Assembly (NCBI RefSeq): GCF_037975245.1
Contig: NC_092561.1
Coordinates: 18,638,008-18,702,007 of the forward strand
Direction: 5' to 3'
DNA length: 64,000 nt
DNA from: Apostichopus japonicus
Taxonomy: Eukaryota; Echinodermata; Holothuroidea; Aspidochirotida; Stichopodidae
This document shows, piece by piece, positions 1 through 11,078 of this stretch. Position 1 is the first letter of the stretch. The number at the start of each line of letters is the position of its first letter. The notes beneath the pieces are model-generated. The model made no database searches and was not told the DNA's origin. It saw only the letters and a list, made by a program, of their open reading frames with translations. The position numbers were made by a program, and so were the translations under genes.

Positions 1-2010
1 TGTGGTGCTAACCGGACATGCCAGTAGGCTCCATAACTAAAGTTAATCGATTTTGAAAAAAATAAAAATTAACCATTTTTCTGATCATTACACATTACGT
101 ATATACGGCGCGTTTAGAGATGTCCGTATCGGGGTTAAAAGTTTAAGGTCACTTTTGGTCAAGAAATCATTTTTGTTACCGATAGTAGAGGTATACCACG
201 TAAAAGAGAAACCTTTCTACTTTAATGTGGTGCTAACCGGACATCCTAGTAGGCTCCATAACTAAAGTTAATCGATTTTGAAAAAAAAAATCATTTTTCT
301 GATCATTACACATTAAGTATATACAGCGCGTTTGGGGTTTTATTTTCGCCAATCTAGCGTTTTTTCGTCAACTGTCGCTGGTAACACTGGTTATAACAAA
401 CACACACGACCGCAGTTGTAGTACTGTGTGTCATGTCTTACTGTCCTTTTTTCCTTAGTGGCTGCTGTTAGTGTCTGCTCTTAGTGGCTGCTACCTTCAA
501 TGAGGCGGCTAGACCTGTTTGAACGTAGCAGCCACTAAGAGCAGCCACTAAGAGCAGCCAATAGTGTATACATCAACGTTACACGCCGTTGGCCACTGAT
601 GTTTGTACACTGTGACGAGCGCTGGGTACGCTGTGGCGGAAAAGTGGATCCCCAGCAGCTACTAAGGGCAGCCTAAATTAGCGGACAATAACAAGACTGT
701 TACTTGTTCTTACCTGTTTTAAAGCGATAATAATTAACGCTATGCATACTGTAAAATGCCAATAATTGCACCATATGAGAGATGAGATGTTGCTCTTTCA
801 TTTGATATAATTCTGGAATTTAATGGTGGACGATTTCTGCATCCATATTGAACTGAAACTTGTAATCCTACCAAATCTTGTGGAGAAAGGCGTAAATTGC
901 GGCAATTTTTATACCATTTTTTTTTCTTTTTCAAATGTCTAAACAATTAATTTATGAGAATATGCAACATTCAAGAGAGGTACAATGACGATGTTAAATT
1001 ATTCCTCTTACACGTGGTATGAAAAAAACAGTCAGTAACACTTTGATTTATTGAAATTCGATGGCTACAAACCGTTCGATCCTAACAGGAGTGGGATGCA
1101 AATGGGGAAATTAGCTCGAAAAGCGGTAATGTGTTATGATCCAAACATATTATTATTTCAAAATCGATTAATTTGAGTTATCGACCTAGTTAGGATGTCC
1201 GGTTAGCATCACATGAAAGAATAAAATTTCTTCTTTCACGTGTTATACCTCTAATATTGGTAACAAAGCCGATTTTTTGACCAAAAGTAGCCTAGAAGTT
1301 TTAAAATATTGATTTTTTTTCTTCAAAATCGATTAATTTTAGTTATGGAGCCTATTGAGATGTTCGGTTAGCACCACATTCAAGTAGACAGGTTCATCTT
1401 TCACGTGGTATATCTCTACTATCGGTAACAAAACCGATTTCTTGACCAAAAGTGACCTCAAAGTTTTAACCCGATACGGACCACCCTCTGAACGCGCTGT
1501 ATATACGTAATGCGTAATGATCAGAAAACTGTTTAAAATTTTTTCTTTTCAAATCGATTTTTGTTACCGATAGTAGAGGTATACCACGTCTCTAAACGCG
1601 CTGTATATACGTTATGTGTAATGATCAGAAAACTGCACCACATCAAAGTAGAAAGGTTCCTCTTTCACGTGGTATGCCTCTACTATCGGTAACAAAAATG
1701 ATTTCCTGACCAAAAGTGGCCTTAAAGTTTTAACCCCGATACGGACATCTCCAAACGCGCTGTATATACGTAATGTGTAATGATCAGAAAGCTGTTTAAT
1801 TTTTTTATTTTTTTCAAAATCGATTAATTTTAGTTATGGAGCCTACTGGGATGTCCGGTTAGCACCACATCAAAGTAGAAAGTGTCAAGAAATCATTTTT
1901 GTTACCGATAGTAGAGGTATACCACGTGAACGAGAAACCTTTATACTTTAATGTGGTGCTAACCGGACATCCCAGTAGGCTCCATAACTAAAATTAATCG
2001 ATTTTAGAAG
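1..2010. repeat. Mosaic of direct and inverted repeat modules
   Basis: A module of about 55 bp containing 'ggtgctaaccggacat' and 'ttaatcgatttt' lies on the + strand at about 1-57, 225-283 and 1950-2004, and on the - strand at about 1160-1215, 1324-1379 and 1814-1870. A second module of about 120 bp (contains 'gttaccgatagtagaggta') lies on + near 82-200 and on - near 1397-1530 and 1668-1790. The alternation of orientations suggests a foldback element or a nested insertion. No credible protein is visible; the short open frames cross the repeat modules. Confidence 0.8.
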
Positions 2011-2185
2011 GAAAAAAAAACCTTTCTTATTTACGCACTAATTGAACAACACACTCGACCGCAGCGCCAGTTATAACTAAAACACACGACCGCAGTTGTA
2101 GTACTGTGTGTCATGTCTTACTGTCCTTTTCTCTTAGTGGCTGCTGTTAGTGTCTGCTCTTAGTGGCTGCTACCTTCAATGAGGC
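400..2185 (+). repeat. Direct repeat pair of about 105 bp (400-505 and about 2076-2185)
   Basis: A block containing 'acacacgaccgcagttgtag' and 'cttagtggctgctgttagtg' is present near 400-505 and again near 2076-2185 in the same orientation, about 1.68 kb apart. Next to the first copy, at about 527-560, the inverse motif 'gcagccactaagagcagcc' can pair with 'ggctgctcttagtggctgc'-type sequence at 456-493. A large imperfect hairpin is therefore possible there. Confidence 0.75.
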
Positions 2186-2300
2186 ATAGTAGTAGGCTAG
2201 GCCTACTAATCAGTAGTTTGGTTACATACCTGGTAATGGTGTAGGCTAGGCCCACTATAATCGGTAGTTTGGTTACGCGTACCTGGTAATATTATAGTAG
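2185..2300 (+). repeat. Imperfect tandem duplication of about 55 bp
   Basis: Two adjacent copies share 'gtaggctaggcc', 'cagtagtttggttac' or 'cggtagtttggttac', and 'acctggtaat'. From here to the first collagen exon at 2889 I see no other structure or gene. Confidence 0.6.
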
Positions 2301-2888
2301 CAGCATAGGCTCACGCTGAAGATGTGTGTCATGCATTGGATTCCGGGCTTACATAGCGTACCGAATATGCATGGTTGTATACTAATGGTGTGTCGTAACA
2401 CGTAGCCGGCCCTCAATAAAAGTGTAGTACAATTCATTGGCATTTTCATGAAAATTTATTCTGATGTTAATTCGGTCATTAGAATGTTCATTAGTACAAT
2501 TGGTCAAGAAAGCACTGACTAATATAATATTTATGAGTGGAAATATTCTACTTTCTGTACGTGTGGTATTTAGAAGCAACAACTCTTATTGGAAGGACGC
2601 CACAACTTAAAAGAGCGGTATTTGCATCATTTAAAACTGCACTGGCGCGAGATGATTATTCCTTTTCTGCTCAATATGAGAAACTTTTCTGCTATACAAA
2701 AATAAAATCATAGTAGCCTTATTAATGTTACCTTCGTAAACAGCAGTTTTTTTAGTATATATAGATTTGAATCCTTCTCTGTTTCAAAACTTTAGAGGCA
2801 AACCCCGATAATATGTCTCCTAAGCAACATAACAAGACTTAATCTACAATGATACTTACATACTTACAAAACGTATATTATTTTGCAG

Positions 2889-2933
2889 TGCCGTCAATTA
2901 GCGAAAGGAATAAAGGGCAGAAAAGGAACACCA
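2889..2933 (+). CDS. Collagen-Ig-EGF gene, first visible exon (45 bp, phase 0-0)
   Basis: The segment follows 'ttttgcag' and is followed by the donor 'gtgagt'. It reads CRQLAKGIKGRKGTP, with a short Gly-X-Y-like run at the end. A length of 45 bp is typical of fibrillar-type collagen exons, which derive from 9-bp multiples. This is the most upstream exon I can recognise. A signal-peptide exon is expected upstream but I could not identify one, so the 5' end of the gene is undefined and may lie outside the window. Confidence 0.65.
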
Positions 2934-3645
2934 GTGAGTGGATTTTTATTTGAATTTTACAATTCGGTTTTGGTTTTGTTTTTATCTTAAACTTGTTATG
3001 CTGTTTATGAAATATAACATTGTTATTGATCAAGGAAAGTTACAATCCATGATATTGATCACTGAATATTGTTATATCGTCATTCGTTTTATATTGTCAA
3101 AGAACGTAGTTAATCAGGAAAAAAAAAGTTGATGCTGATACATCAACTGGTTCATATCGTTGTGCTGTTAATATCAGTTTTCTGTGATTTTCTCTAATCC
3201 ATTGAATAATGCTGGCATGTATTTCTTTCTTAAGTTAACCTTGTCAATTGAGGGCGCTATTTCCCAAATCAATTGGTTACTATCTTTGTGGCATATTTTT
3301 TTTTCACAGTAAGATGTTGATACGTCAGTAGGTTATTTTCTCAAATCAATTGATTAATGATTATTACGTTATAATTAAAGTTGTTTACATCAGGAAGTTG
3401 TATCTCAAACTGATTATTGATATCGTTTTAATGCTATATTTCTCAAGTCAAGTTACTTATATCGCTTTTATGCTATATTTCTCAAGTCAATAAGTTTACT
3501 TATTCAAGCTTGTTTTCTTTATGGTTAGTGTTTGACGACATAGAAATGACCAAACAAGGTCATGCGTCATTAATTACTTTCTAACATATCAATTTTTCCA
3601 AAATAATCCTACCAATACTTCGTTTGTGACAATCTTTCCGAACAG

Positions 3646-3699
3646 TGTGTGAAAGGAAGAATGGGTGAAAAGGGGGAACCCCCGAAGCCAAATCTGCTG
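3646..3699 (+). CDS. Collagen-Ig-EGF gene, exon (54 bp, phase 0-0)
   Basis: Flanked by 'aacag' and 'gtaaga', exactly 54 bp, reading CVKGRMGEKGEPPKPNLL. The Gly-X-Y pattern is interrupted at both ends and starts with Cys. The exon sits just before a (TA)n microsatellite at 3706-3795. Confidence 0.7.
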
Positions 3700-3705
3700 G
3701 TAAGA

Positions 3706-3717
3706 TTGTATATATAA

Positions 3718-3795
<78 letters not shown>
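3706..3795. repeat. (TA)n microsatellite
   Basis: Nearly uninterrupted TA dinucleotides in the intron immediately after the 54-bp exon. Open frames here (poly Ile-Tyr) are artefacts of the repeat. Confidence 0.95.
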
Positions 3796-3798
<3 letters not shown>

Positions 3799-5040
3799 TT
3801 ATGGACCAACTGGGAAGAACCAGTGACCTCAAGGGTTAAAAAGCCCTACAGCCGCTATGTCAACTGAGTTAACATCTTACGATCCCTGTAAGGCGGTACG
3901 GGGTTGGGGATGGGGTGGCGAGGGAGGTAGGGGGGGGGGGGGTGGCGAGGGATGGGCGCTGTCAGAAGGAAGCCACGGTACAATTTGTTTTACCACGATG
4001 AGCTACGGATCATACCGCTGTTCCATTCAACTTATTTCAGTCAAACGGAATTTGTTATTTGTTATTTTTAATAATTATTAATTTGATGCAAAGATATTTA
4101 GTAATTTTTAAAGTAAATGACAAATTATCATGCTGATTGGAAACCGAGTACAGAAAAATGTAAACGTAATTCTATTAACGGATGCTTTAGTCTGCGGTGA
4201 GAAGGTCTCCCCTTTTGACCTGAAGATGCTGCGCGTTTTCGTGTGCTTTGGTTCTGACCTCTTGGTGACCCTTCGTAATACCTTGACTGTCCTAGAAAAG
4301 GGTCCCGATGGGATTTTAAACGACTGCCCAGACTGACGGATGTGTTTGGGTACATCTGGCAGCTAAAGCGACGACAAGAGCAAGAAGCAAAAGAACGATG
4401 TCACCATGGCAGTTGAACAAAGAAAGTCGCCAGCTTTTTCTTTGCCACATTTCAATCACTTATCGACAGAGGAAATCTCTAAAACTTCTACCAAATAGAA
4501 TTCGCGAGTGACGGAGGAGTTTGTCAGTCAAATCCGAATCATTCCATCGGCCGTAATGATCGCGATTTATAACGACGAGGTTTACTGATCACTCTATAAA
4601 CTAAACTAATGTAACAGTTGCGTAGCAAGAACCCCCCCCCCCTCACCGCACCCAACCCTCCCCCACCCACTTCCCCATAAAAAAAAACACGGGATAAGTG
4701 TGGAAGCTCATTTTTCAGAGCGTGAAACGTTTACTTCTGACCTAGACCTAAGCAAGGAATAGGCTATGTGATGCATGTCCCCCTAACCACCCCACCCTCA
4801 ATCCTAAGCTCCCTCCCCACCCCTCAATCTTACGCCTATGACTATAAAGACTATGACTATGCAGACAAAAAAAAAACACGAAATATCTTGCGCATTTATA
4901 TACCTAGGGATTGACTCAATTGCAAAGCATATCAATACATGTATATTGTAGTAGAATAGAGATGTTGAATTAATTGTTACACATGAAGTAGCTCTAATTG
5001 AAATAAGTTATACCTTGATTTTCGAATTGTTTTTTAACAG
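3796..5040. other. Intron with G-run and C-run blocks, no gene seen
   Basis: The stretch holds a G-run block at about 3898-3960 (several runs of four or more G, possible quadruplex-forming DNA) and C-run blocks at about 4630-4680 and 4780-4830. Short open frames at 4128-4355 overlap on both strands and resemble nothing I know. Confidence 0.6.
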
Positions 5041-5094
5041 GGTCCAGAAGGACCGCCTGGCCCCAAGGGTGAGAAAGGTGGGACTGGTCCAAAA
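5041..5094 (+). CDS. Collagen-Ig-EGF gene, exon with six perfect Gly-X-Y triplets (54 bp)
   Basis: Preceded by 'tttttaacag', followed by 'gtaagt', phase 0-0. It reads GPEGPPGPKGEKGGTGPK, six perfect Gly-X-Y triplets including GPP and GPK. This is the clearest evidence that the gene encodes a collagenous triple-helix segment. The exon lies 50 bp before a long (GAT)n tract. Confidence 0.9.
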
Positions 5095-5143
5095 GTAAGT
5101 TATTCTCTTTTAATGTTAGTACCAATATTTTGTATTATTATTA

Positions 5144-5470
<327 letters not shown>

Positions 5471-5683
5471 TCATGATTATTATGATTATTATTATTATTC
5501 GTATGCCACCGTGATTCACGCTTCTAAGAAAGTGAACGTGTTTTTTTTTCTTTCTTCTTAAAATTTTCTTGTTATTAAAATCAGGATAAAATATTAGCTA
5601 TTCAATTATTTGAAGAAATAGGTGAACACAATTTCGAGATAAATTTATGAAAATTGCCGATAAACTTCTTATTAATCTTGCAG

Positions 5684-5728
5684 GGGGGTGAAGGTGCCCT
5701 GCCAAAACCAGGCGTTGATGCACCACAG
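5684..5728 (+). CDS. Collagen-Ig-EGF gene, exon (45 bp, phase 0-0)
   Basis: Flanked by 'cttgcag' and 'gtaagt', 45 bp, reading GGEGALPKPGVDAPQ. The Gly-X-Y pattern is imperfect, but the size, phase and strong splice sites match the neighbouring collagen exons. Confidence 0.75.
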
Positions 5729-6185
5729 GTAAGTTGGTGATACACTTTTTTCACTTCCGGTCTCCTTTTTCCTTTCTTACCCCTAGATACCCAATGTCAA
5801 GTGAATATGATTTCAGCATTCTATTTTTTTTTTTTTCGGCACGAGCGCTATTAATGACGTCACACCGTTCCAGAAGTAATACAAAAAACGTCGTGTTTTA
5901 CTGAAGCCATTTAAAAAAAAAAATCTAAGGTCCTAACATTCAAGTAAGCGAATCCAGAGTATTGGAGTTATTGTTCCTTTTTAAAACAGAAGGGGTAGTG
6001 ACCACCCCCCCCCCCAACCCTTCAGCCTTTCTCATCATTTCCATGTTCACAGGTTTTCCTATGTTATAATCCACTTTCGTTCCATTTCACTTTCAAAGTC
6101 TGCTCTATTCATTATATTTTTGGGGGCACTATTCTGGTATATTCTTTGCCGTCTGTCCGTCCGTCTGTGTCTCTTAACTGTGTTC

Positions 6186-6240
6186 TTACTTTATGTTAGT
6201 TTCCAGTAAGAAGATCCTGCTAAGATCGAAACATCAGGCT
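6186..6240 (+). ncRNA. Degenerate hammerhead-like (Penelope-type) relic
   Basis: Contains 'aagaagatcctgct', 'aagatcgaaa' and 'catcagg', closely resembling the intact-looking hammerhead-like motif on the - strand at 60426-60464. The conserved CTGAAGA core is altered to 'cagtaaga', the stem II arm has one change and the cleavage triplet GTC has become ATC. It is therefore probably an inactive fossil of the same element family. It lies in the intron between 5728 and 7978. Confidence 0.5.
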
Positions 6241-6320
6241 CTCTACTCTAACTCTTACGTATTGAAAATAATTATGATTAATGTTGCTACTCAATCTTGT
6301 TGATAATTTTTGTTTGGCAG

Positions 6321-6371
6321 CCGGACTGCACGCTTTCAACCCAAACTGCATCTCCAGGCTTAATTATAGAC
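6321..6371 (+). CDS. Possible 51-bp exon of the collagen-Ig-EGF gene
   Basis: After a good acceptor 'tgtttggcag' the sequence PDCTLSTQTASPGLIID reads open in phase 0 and ends at 'gttagt', a weaker donor. It lacks Gly-X-Y periodicity, so the support is the splice signals and phase only. If real, it is a non-helical interruption with one Cys. The flanking 5.73-7.97 kb otherwise shows only an interspersed repeat. Confidence 0.35.
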
Positions 6372-7027
6372 GTTAGTATCTCATCGGTTCTGTATTCGTT
6401 TAAATTTAACTTGTTGTTCATGATTGTGAAGTGTCGACCAGTTATATGTAGAGAAACACCATCCGTTTCACATAATTATGTCTGAAGAAAAATCTATACT
6501 CATGTTACAAGTTAATATCAGCATACAAATATTAAACTAACTATATTTTATACAATTATATAAACATGTTTACAACTCAAATCATCAGCATATCTGAGGA
6601 TAAATTCAACCTGAATAATGTTTTCGATTTTTTTCCCCCCACCCTACCGGCGTTCACAATATAAGCGTTGCCATGCCTTCTCACAATTTTATATAGAATT
6701 TATATCAACATGTTCGGTGAACAATACAAGTATGAGAAATGTTACAAATATAAGACCTCGCCAACATTATCCATATACAGGCCCTGGGATTAACTCCCAG
6801 TACATAATTTTGCAGAAAGATAGGCATCATGCTAATTATTAATGACGAGGTCAATTTTGTTACCTGACATACGGATATTTCTCCTTACATTATGAAACAA
6901 ATTGCGTTCGAGAAGATTGTGCGTTATAAAGGCTCTAAAGTGAACATTACGTAGTGTTATTGCAACTTTGAATTGAGTGGAAGAGAAATAACAGTGCTGC
7001 GCTCTGAAAAAGTTACCTTTCCTTTTC

Positions 7028-7330
7028 TTGCAAGTGAAGTTTTCGGCTCGTCGCTACAAAATGCAGATAGTAATGAAACGTGATACCTTGTTATCTTTAG
7101 CTGGACCTGAGATGTCCATCGCTGTATCGTTTGTACACTGTGCTGTGGGTATTGACCGCAGCTGTATGTACTGACTGTACACTAGTGTCTAATTACCGAA
7201 GGTAGCAAGCTGTGTGCGTATTTTCTGGGATCGATGGTGGTGTCTAACACTTCTGTTACACCTCATTTGAAGCTAGGTCAGATTACCGGCATTAGACGTT
7301 TCTTTTTGCGCGAGTCTTCCCACCCTAAGG
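7028..7330. repeat. Interspersed repeat copy A (paired with 57624-57915)
   Basis: About 300 bp nearly colinear with 57624-57915 in the same orientation. Shared blocks include 'gctacaaaatgcaga', 'ttatctttagctggacctga', 'gaccgcagctgtatgtact' and 'tctgggatcgatggtggtgt'. Small indels break every reading frame, so I treat it as a transposon-derived repeat, not a gene. Confidence 0.85.
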
Positions 7331-7977
7331 ATTTGATTAACGATGTCATGTCTATCAACGAAAACTCCAAATCACTCAATTGTCTGCGTTTTTCATAGGT
7401 GTAGTTCCTTAGAAATGATGATCTCAAAATAATTAATGTTTTGTGCCTATGCAACGTACAATTGAGCAGAGTTGGACCACAAAATGTCTGCTGTGTCAAG
7501 TTCTTTCATACCCTTAAGTTGACACATTCGTTGATAAGCTACTGCTGTAGTGTAGGCCTAAGTATATATCCATTAACTTTGAATGCTGTTTGCTATGCTC
7601 TGCACCTCTAAGCTCAGACACCAGAGAGTAGTAGTATTATATTGAGGTAATTTTGCTTATTTTTAGGGAGTAAGATTTCCAAAGCCAAAAAACATGCAAA
7701 ACTGGGGGGGGGGGGGAGTGTTAAAAGCTTTAAAAAACAAACACAATTTGATCTGCATATACCTGGAATGGATTCAAACTCATGAAATGTGTAACTCTGC
7801 TTGGCTGTGAAAAGTTTAGGTTGCCTGCTGTATCGATGCTAGTAATATTTGAAGGTTCGTCAATTATGAATTCCTTTAATATAAAACTTGCACTTATTTC
7901 CTTTTCACGTATTAAACAATTTGATAAGTTGATAAGTTATTAAAATCATATGGTAATATTTCTTTCCTAATATTTAG

Positions 7978-8031
7978 TCGATATTTGCTGTTGGCGGAGA
8001 TCCCGGAGATCATGGATTTGATGGGTTTGCG
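7978..8031 (+). CDS. Collagen-Ig-EGF gene, exon (54 bp, phase 0-0)
   Basis: Acceptor 'aatatttag', donor 'gtaagt', exactly 54 bp, reading SIFAVGGDPGDHGFDGFA. It has Gly at most third positions of its central part, without classic prolines in every triplet. The size and phase support membership in the collagen series. Confidence 0.75.
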
Positions 8032-8389
8032 GTAAGTCAAAGACAAAACCAAATATGGAAAAGGTAATAATGGGGACGTCGATGACAAGCACGAATACAG
8101 TGACGACAGCGATCGAGAAGGATATATGACGACGAAGATGACGATGGTGGTAGTGATGTTGATAGTGATGGTGATTGCGATGACGGGGATAGTGGTGGTG
8201 GTGATTGCGAGAACAAGGGCAAGGGTGAGGTCGTGACGAATTGCTGGGACGAGGAATATACTGACACGGGGAAGACGACCACGTTAGCGAGGACGATATG
8301 GTGGAGATTACAATCACGACCATCAAATTGATGATGACCACGACCAAGATCGTGATTGTCGAGGGCGACGATGAATACGACTACACGGT

Positions 8390-8640
8390 GACGACATAGA
8401 TGACAAAGACAACTATGAGACGGCGAGAACGATGACGACTATGAGGTGGGGAGGACGATAACGATGACGACTGTAAGGGGGAAGGAAGACAACAATGTCG
8501 ACTCTGAGGGGGAAGGACGATAACAATGACGACTGTGAGGGGGCAAGGACGATAACGATGACGACTGTGAGGGGGAAGGACGACAACAATGACGACTGTG
8601 AGGGGGATGGAAGTTAACGACTGTAAGGGGAGGGCGATGA
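8390..8640. repeat. Imperfect minisatellite, unit about 30 bp
   Basis: Variants of 'gacgactgtgagggggaagg' followed by 'acgataacaat' recur about six to eight times. The preceding 8040-8390 is rich in 'gacgat/gatgac' motifs. The whole block probably arose by degeneration of the trinucleotide repeat that continues at 8676. Confidence 0.8.
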
Positions 8641-8675
8641 CGATGATGATCACAATAATGAGGGAAGGGGGAAGA

Positions 8676-8955
<280 letters not shown>

Positions 8956-8980
8956 GATATTTGTTTTTCCCCTACTGTAG

Positions 8981-9034
8981 GGTGCTAAGGGAGTTAAAGG
9001 CGCTGCAGGAACTCCAGCAACTCCTGGAAGTGTT
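8981..9034 (+). CDS. Collagen-Ig-EGF gene, exon (54 bp, phase 0-0)
   Basis: Acceptor 'cctactgtag', donor 'gtaagt', 54 bp, reading GAKGVKGAAGTPATPGSV with Gly at nearly every third position. Together with the neighbours it supports a short collagenous stalk. The intron that follows, about 3.5 kb, carries a Penelope-like insertion. Confidence 0.85.
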
Positions 9035-9065
9035 GTAAGTATTGTTTTAGTTTAAATCAGAGTCC

Positions 9066-10340
9066 AACTGTTACGGGCAAATATCTTCACCAAAATACTA
9101 TGGAACGCCGTTTCACGAAATTCGTTCAGTTTCTGTTCGGACATTCAGAATCTTTCTCTGAACCATGACTCTTTAATGGCTAGTTTTGATGTACTTTCTT
9201 TATTCACCAATGTTCCTATTGAATATAAAATTGATGTTATTCTAAATTACATATATATACAAAAACGCATTGTTTGTACAATTGAACGTGTTGATCTATT
9301 TTTAACAATTCAATGTATGAGCAAATTGATGGGTGTGCCATGGGCTCTTCCTTGAGTGTCTGTTTAGCCAACTTGTTTATGTGCCACCTTGAGGAGAAAT
9401 TGATCCAAATTTGTCCTAAACTTAACTTTTATAGAAGATATGTGGATGACATGTTTGTAGTTATTTCAGCAGACTATGTGGATGATTTTCTACAGGTATT
9501 GAACTCTTTTCATAAATCAATTCAATTTTACTTAAGAAATGGAATACGGGGGTAAATGTTCTTTTCTAGATATAGACATTTTCAGAATGGTTGGTTCCAG
9601 CGGTACTGACACTATCGCCACTTCCGTTTTCCGTAAGAAAACTTTTACAGGGTTGTTTATTAATTGGAAATCCTGGTGCCCCAAAAAGTATAAAATTGCG
9701 GTTATTAAGGCTTTGCATGAACGCGCACGTAGATTGTGTTCGTCGGATTCCTTGTTCGTTCATGAATTGCAATTTACTAGACGCATTTTTACTTTAAATG
9801 GGGTTACCCTAGGAAGTTGTTGCATGAAATGGAGAACTATACTTCTAAATTAAGAAAACAACTGGGCATGGGTCCTGTAATTAAATTTGATCATGGGGAG
9901 ACCAAAGAAAATACTGTTTATGTTAAATTACGATACTGTGGCCCCAGCAGTGATAAACTCGCTAAGACTTTAGGTAGTTACATTAAAGGGTTTTGTGATG
10001 ACAATATTCATATCAAAATAAAATTTCTGCTTTGTTCAATTTCAAGGATGCTTATAAGTTAGATTATGCCAACAATGTTGTATATAGGATAAACTGCCCG
10101 GACTGTGATTCCTTTTATGTCGGAGAAACCAATAGACGGCTTAAGGATAGATTCAAAGAACATCTGATGAGCTCTTTTGGTGGTCAGAAAGGCGCTATTA
10201 ACCTTCATTGTACTGCGCACAAACATAATCTGCCTACTTTTGTTGACCATTGTGCCGCTATTGGTAATGAACCCCAGTGGTTCAGGAGGTAGATTAAGGA
10301 GAGTCTCCTAATAAAAGACTTAAATGCTGACTTAAATTGA
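9066..10340 (+). mobile_element. 5'-truncated, frameshifted Penelope-like retroelement
   Basis: Conceptual reading in several frames gives reverse-transcriptase motifs in the expected order: SFDVLSLFTNVP near 9189, then MGSSLSVCLANLF near 9340 and YVDD (the catalytic motif) near 9443. A GIY-YIG endonuclease follows (VVYRINCPDC, FYVGET, R-LKDRFKEH) near 10077-10165. This RT plus GIY-YIG order is diagnostic of Penelope-like elements. The reading frame breaks near 9310, 9550, 9815 and 10030, and an in-frame TAG interrupts it at 10290 before a conserved-looking tail that stops at 10338-10340. The element begins inside the intron just after the 8981-9034 exon and lacks the N-terminal RT portion. 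It is a dead copy. Confidence 0.9.
10032..10292 (+). pseudogene. GIY-YIG endonuclease segment of the Penelope-like element
   Basis: The segment has the Y-x-I and YVGET motifs of the GIY-YIG nuclease fold, a Cys pair (CPDC) typical of Penelope endonucleases, and the downstream Arg and His of the family. It is open until a TAG at 10290. The following codons up to the TGA at 10338 still look like the usual tail of these proteins, so the TAG is probably a decay mutation. Confidence 0.8.
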
Positions 10341-10492
10341 AACGTAGCGAGCTACGGGTTGAAGCTATTCTAATCCCTATTTACTTTTTATTGCTGGTTG
10401 TTCTAATCATTCCTAGTTTAAAAATTCACTCATGTTTATCACTATTGTCGTCTTCGGATGTATATTAGCACTTGTATTTAATTGATCTTGTA

Positions 10493-10545
10493 CAATTGCC
10501 TGACGATGGAGTGGTGACCACTCCGAAATATAGCAGTATGTCGTT
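10493..10545 (+). ncRNA. Hammerhead-like ribozyme motif behind the Penelope-like element
   Basis: In order: CTGACGA (fits the CUGANGA core) at 10500-10506, one extra T, then stem II GGAGTGG/CCACTCC with loop TGA, then GAAA at 10525-10528. Next comes a stem III hairpin ATATA-GCAG-TATGT and the canonical cleavage triplet GTC. Stem I could pair 'acaa' at 10492-10495 with 'ttgt' after the cleavage site, with a bulge. Hammerhead ribozymes are known in the terminal repeats of Penelope-like elements, and this one is about 160 bp after the element's stop. The extra nucleotide before stem II and the weak stem I may mean it is inactive. Confidence 0.55.
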
Positions 10546-10595
10546 GTTAAGAATATTCGCTTGTTTATCTTTTATATTATCAGTATGGACCACTA

Positions 10596-10779
<184 letters not shown>

Positions 10780-11078
10780 TGTTCAATTTGGTATCTAAAA
10801 CCGCGTACGTATGCACAACCTATGTATACAAAAACGCGAACTTGTGAACAAAGTAGGTATACAAAAACGTGTACATTATTGTGCACACTTTACGAACTGG
10901 CAGGAATACATGTTAAACGACATATACAATACGGTTTCCATATAGAAGTTTGACTAATGTTGAAACAATCCATTCATCACAGATGTTTGCAAGCTCCCAT
11001 TGTAAAGCATAGCATGATCTTGATGATAACATCAAGTTATGATCATTAATCATATCTGATGTTGGCCACCTTCTTATC

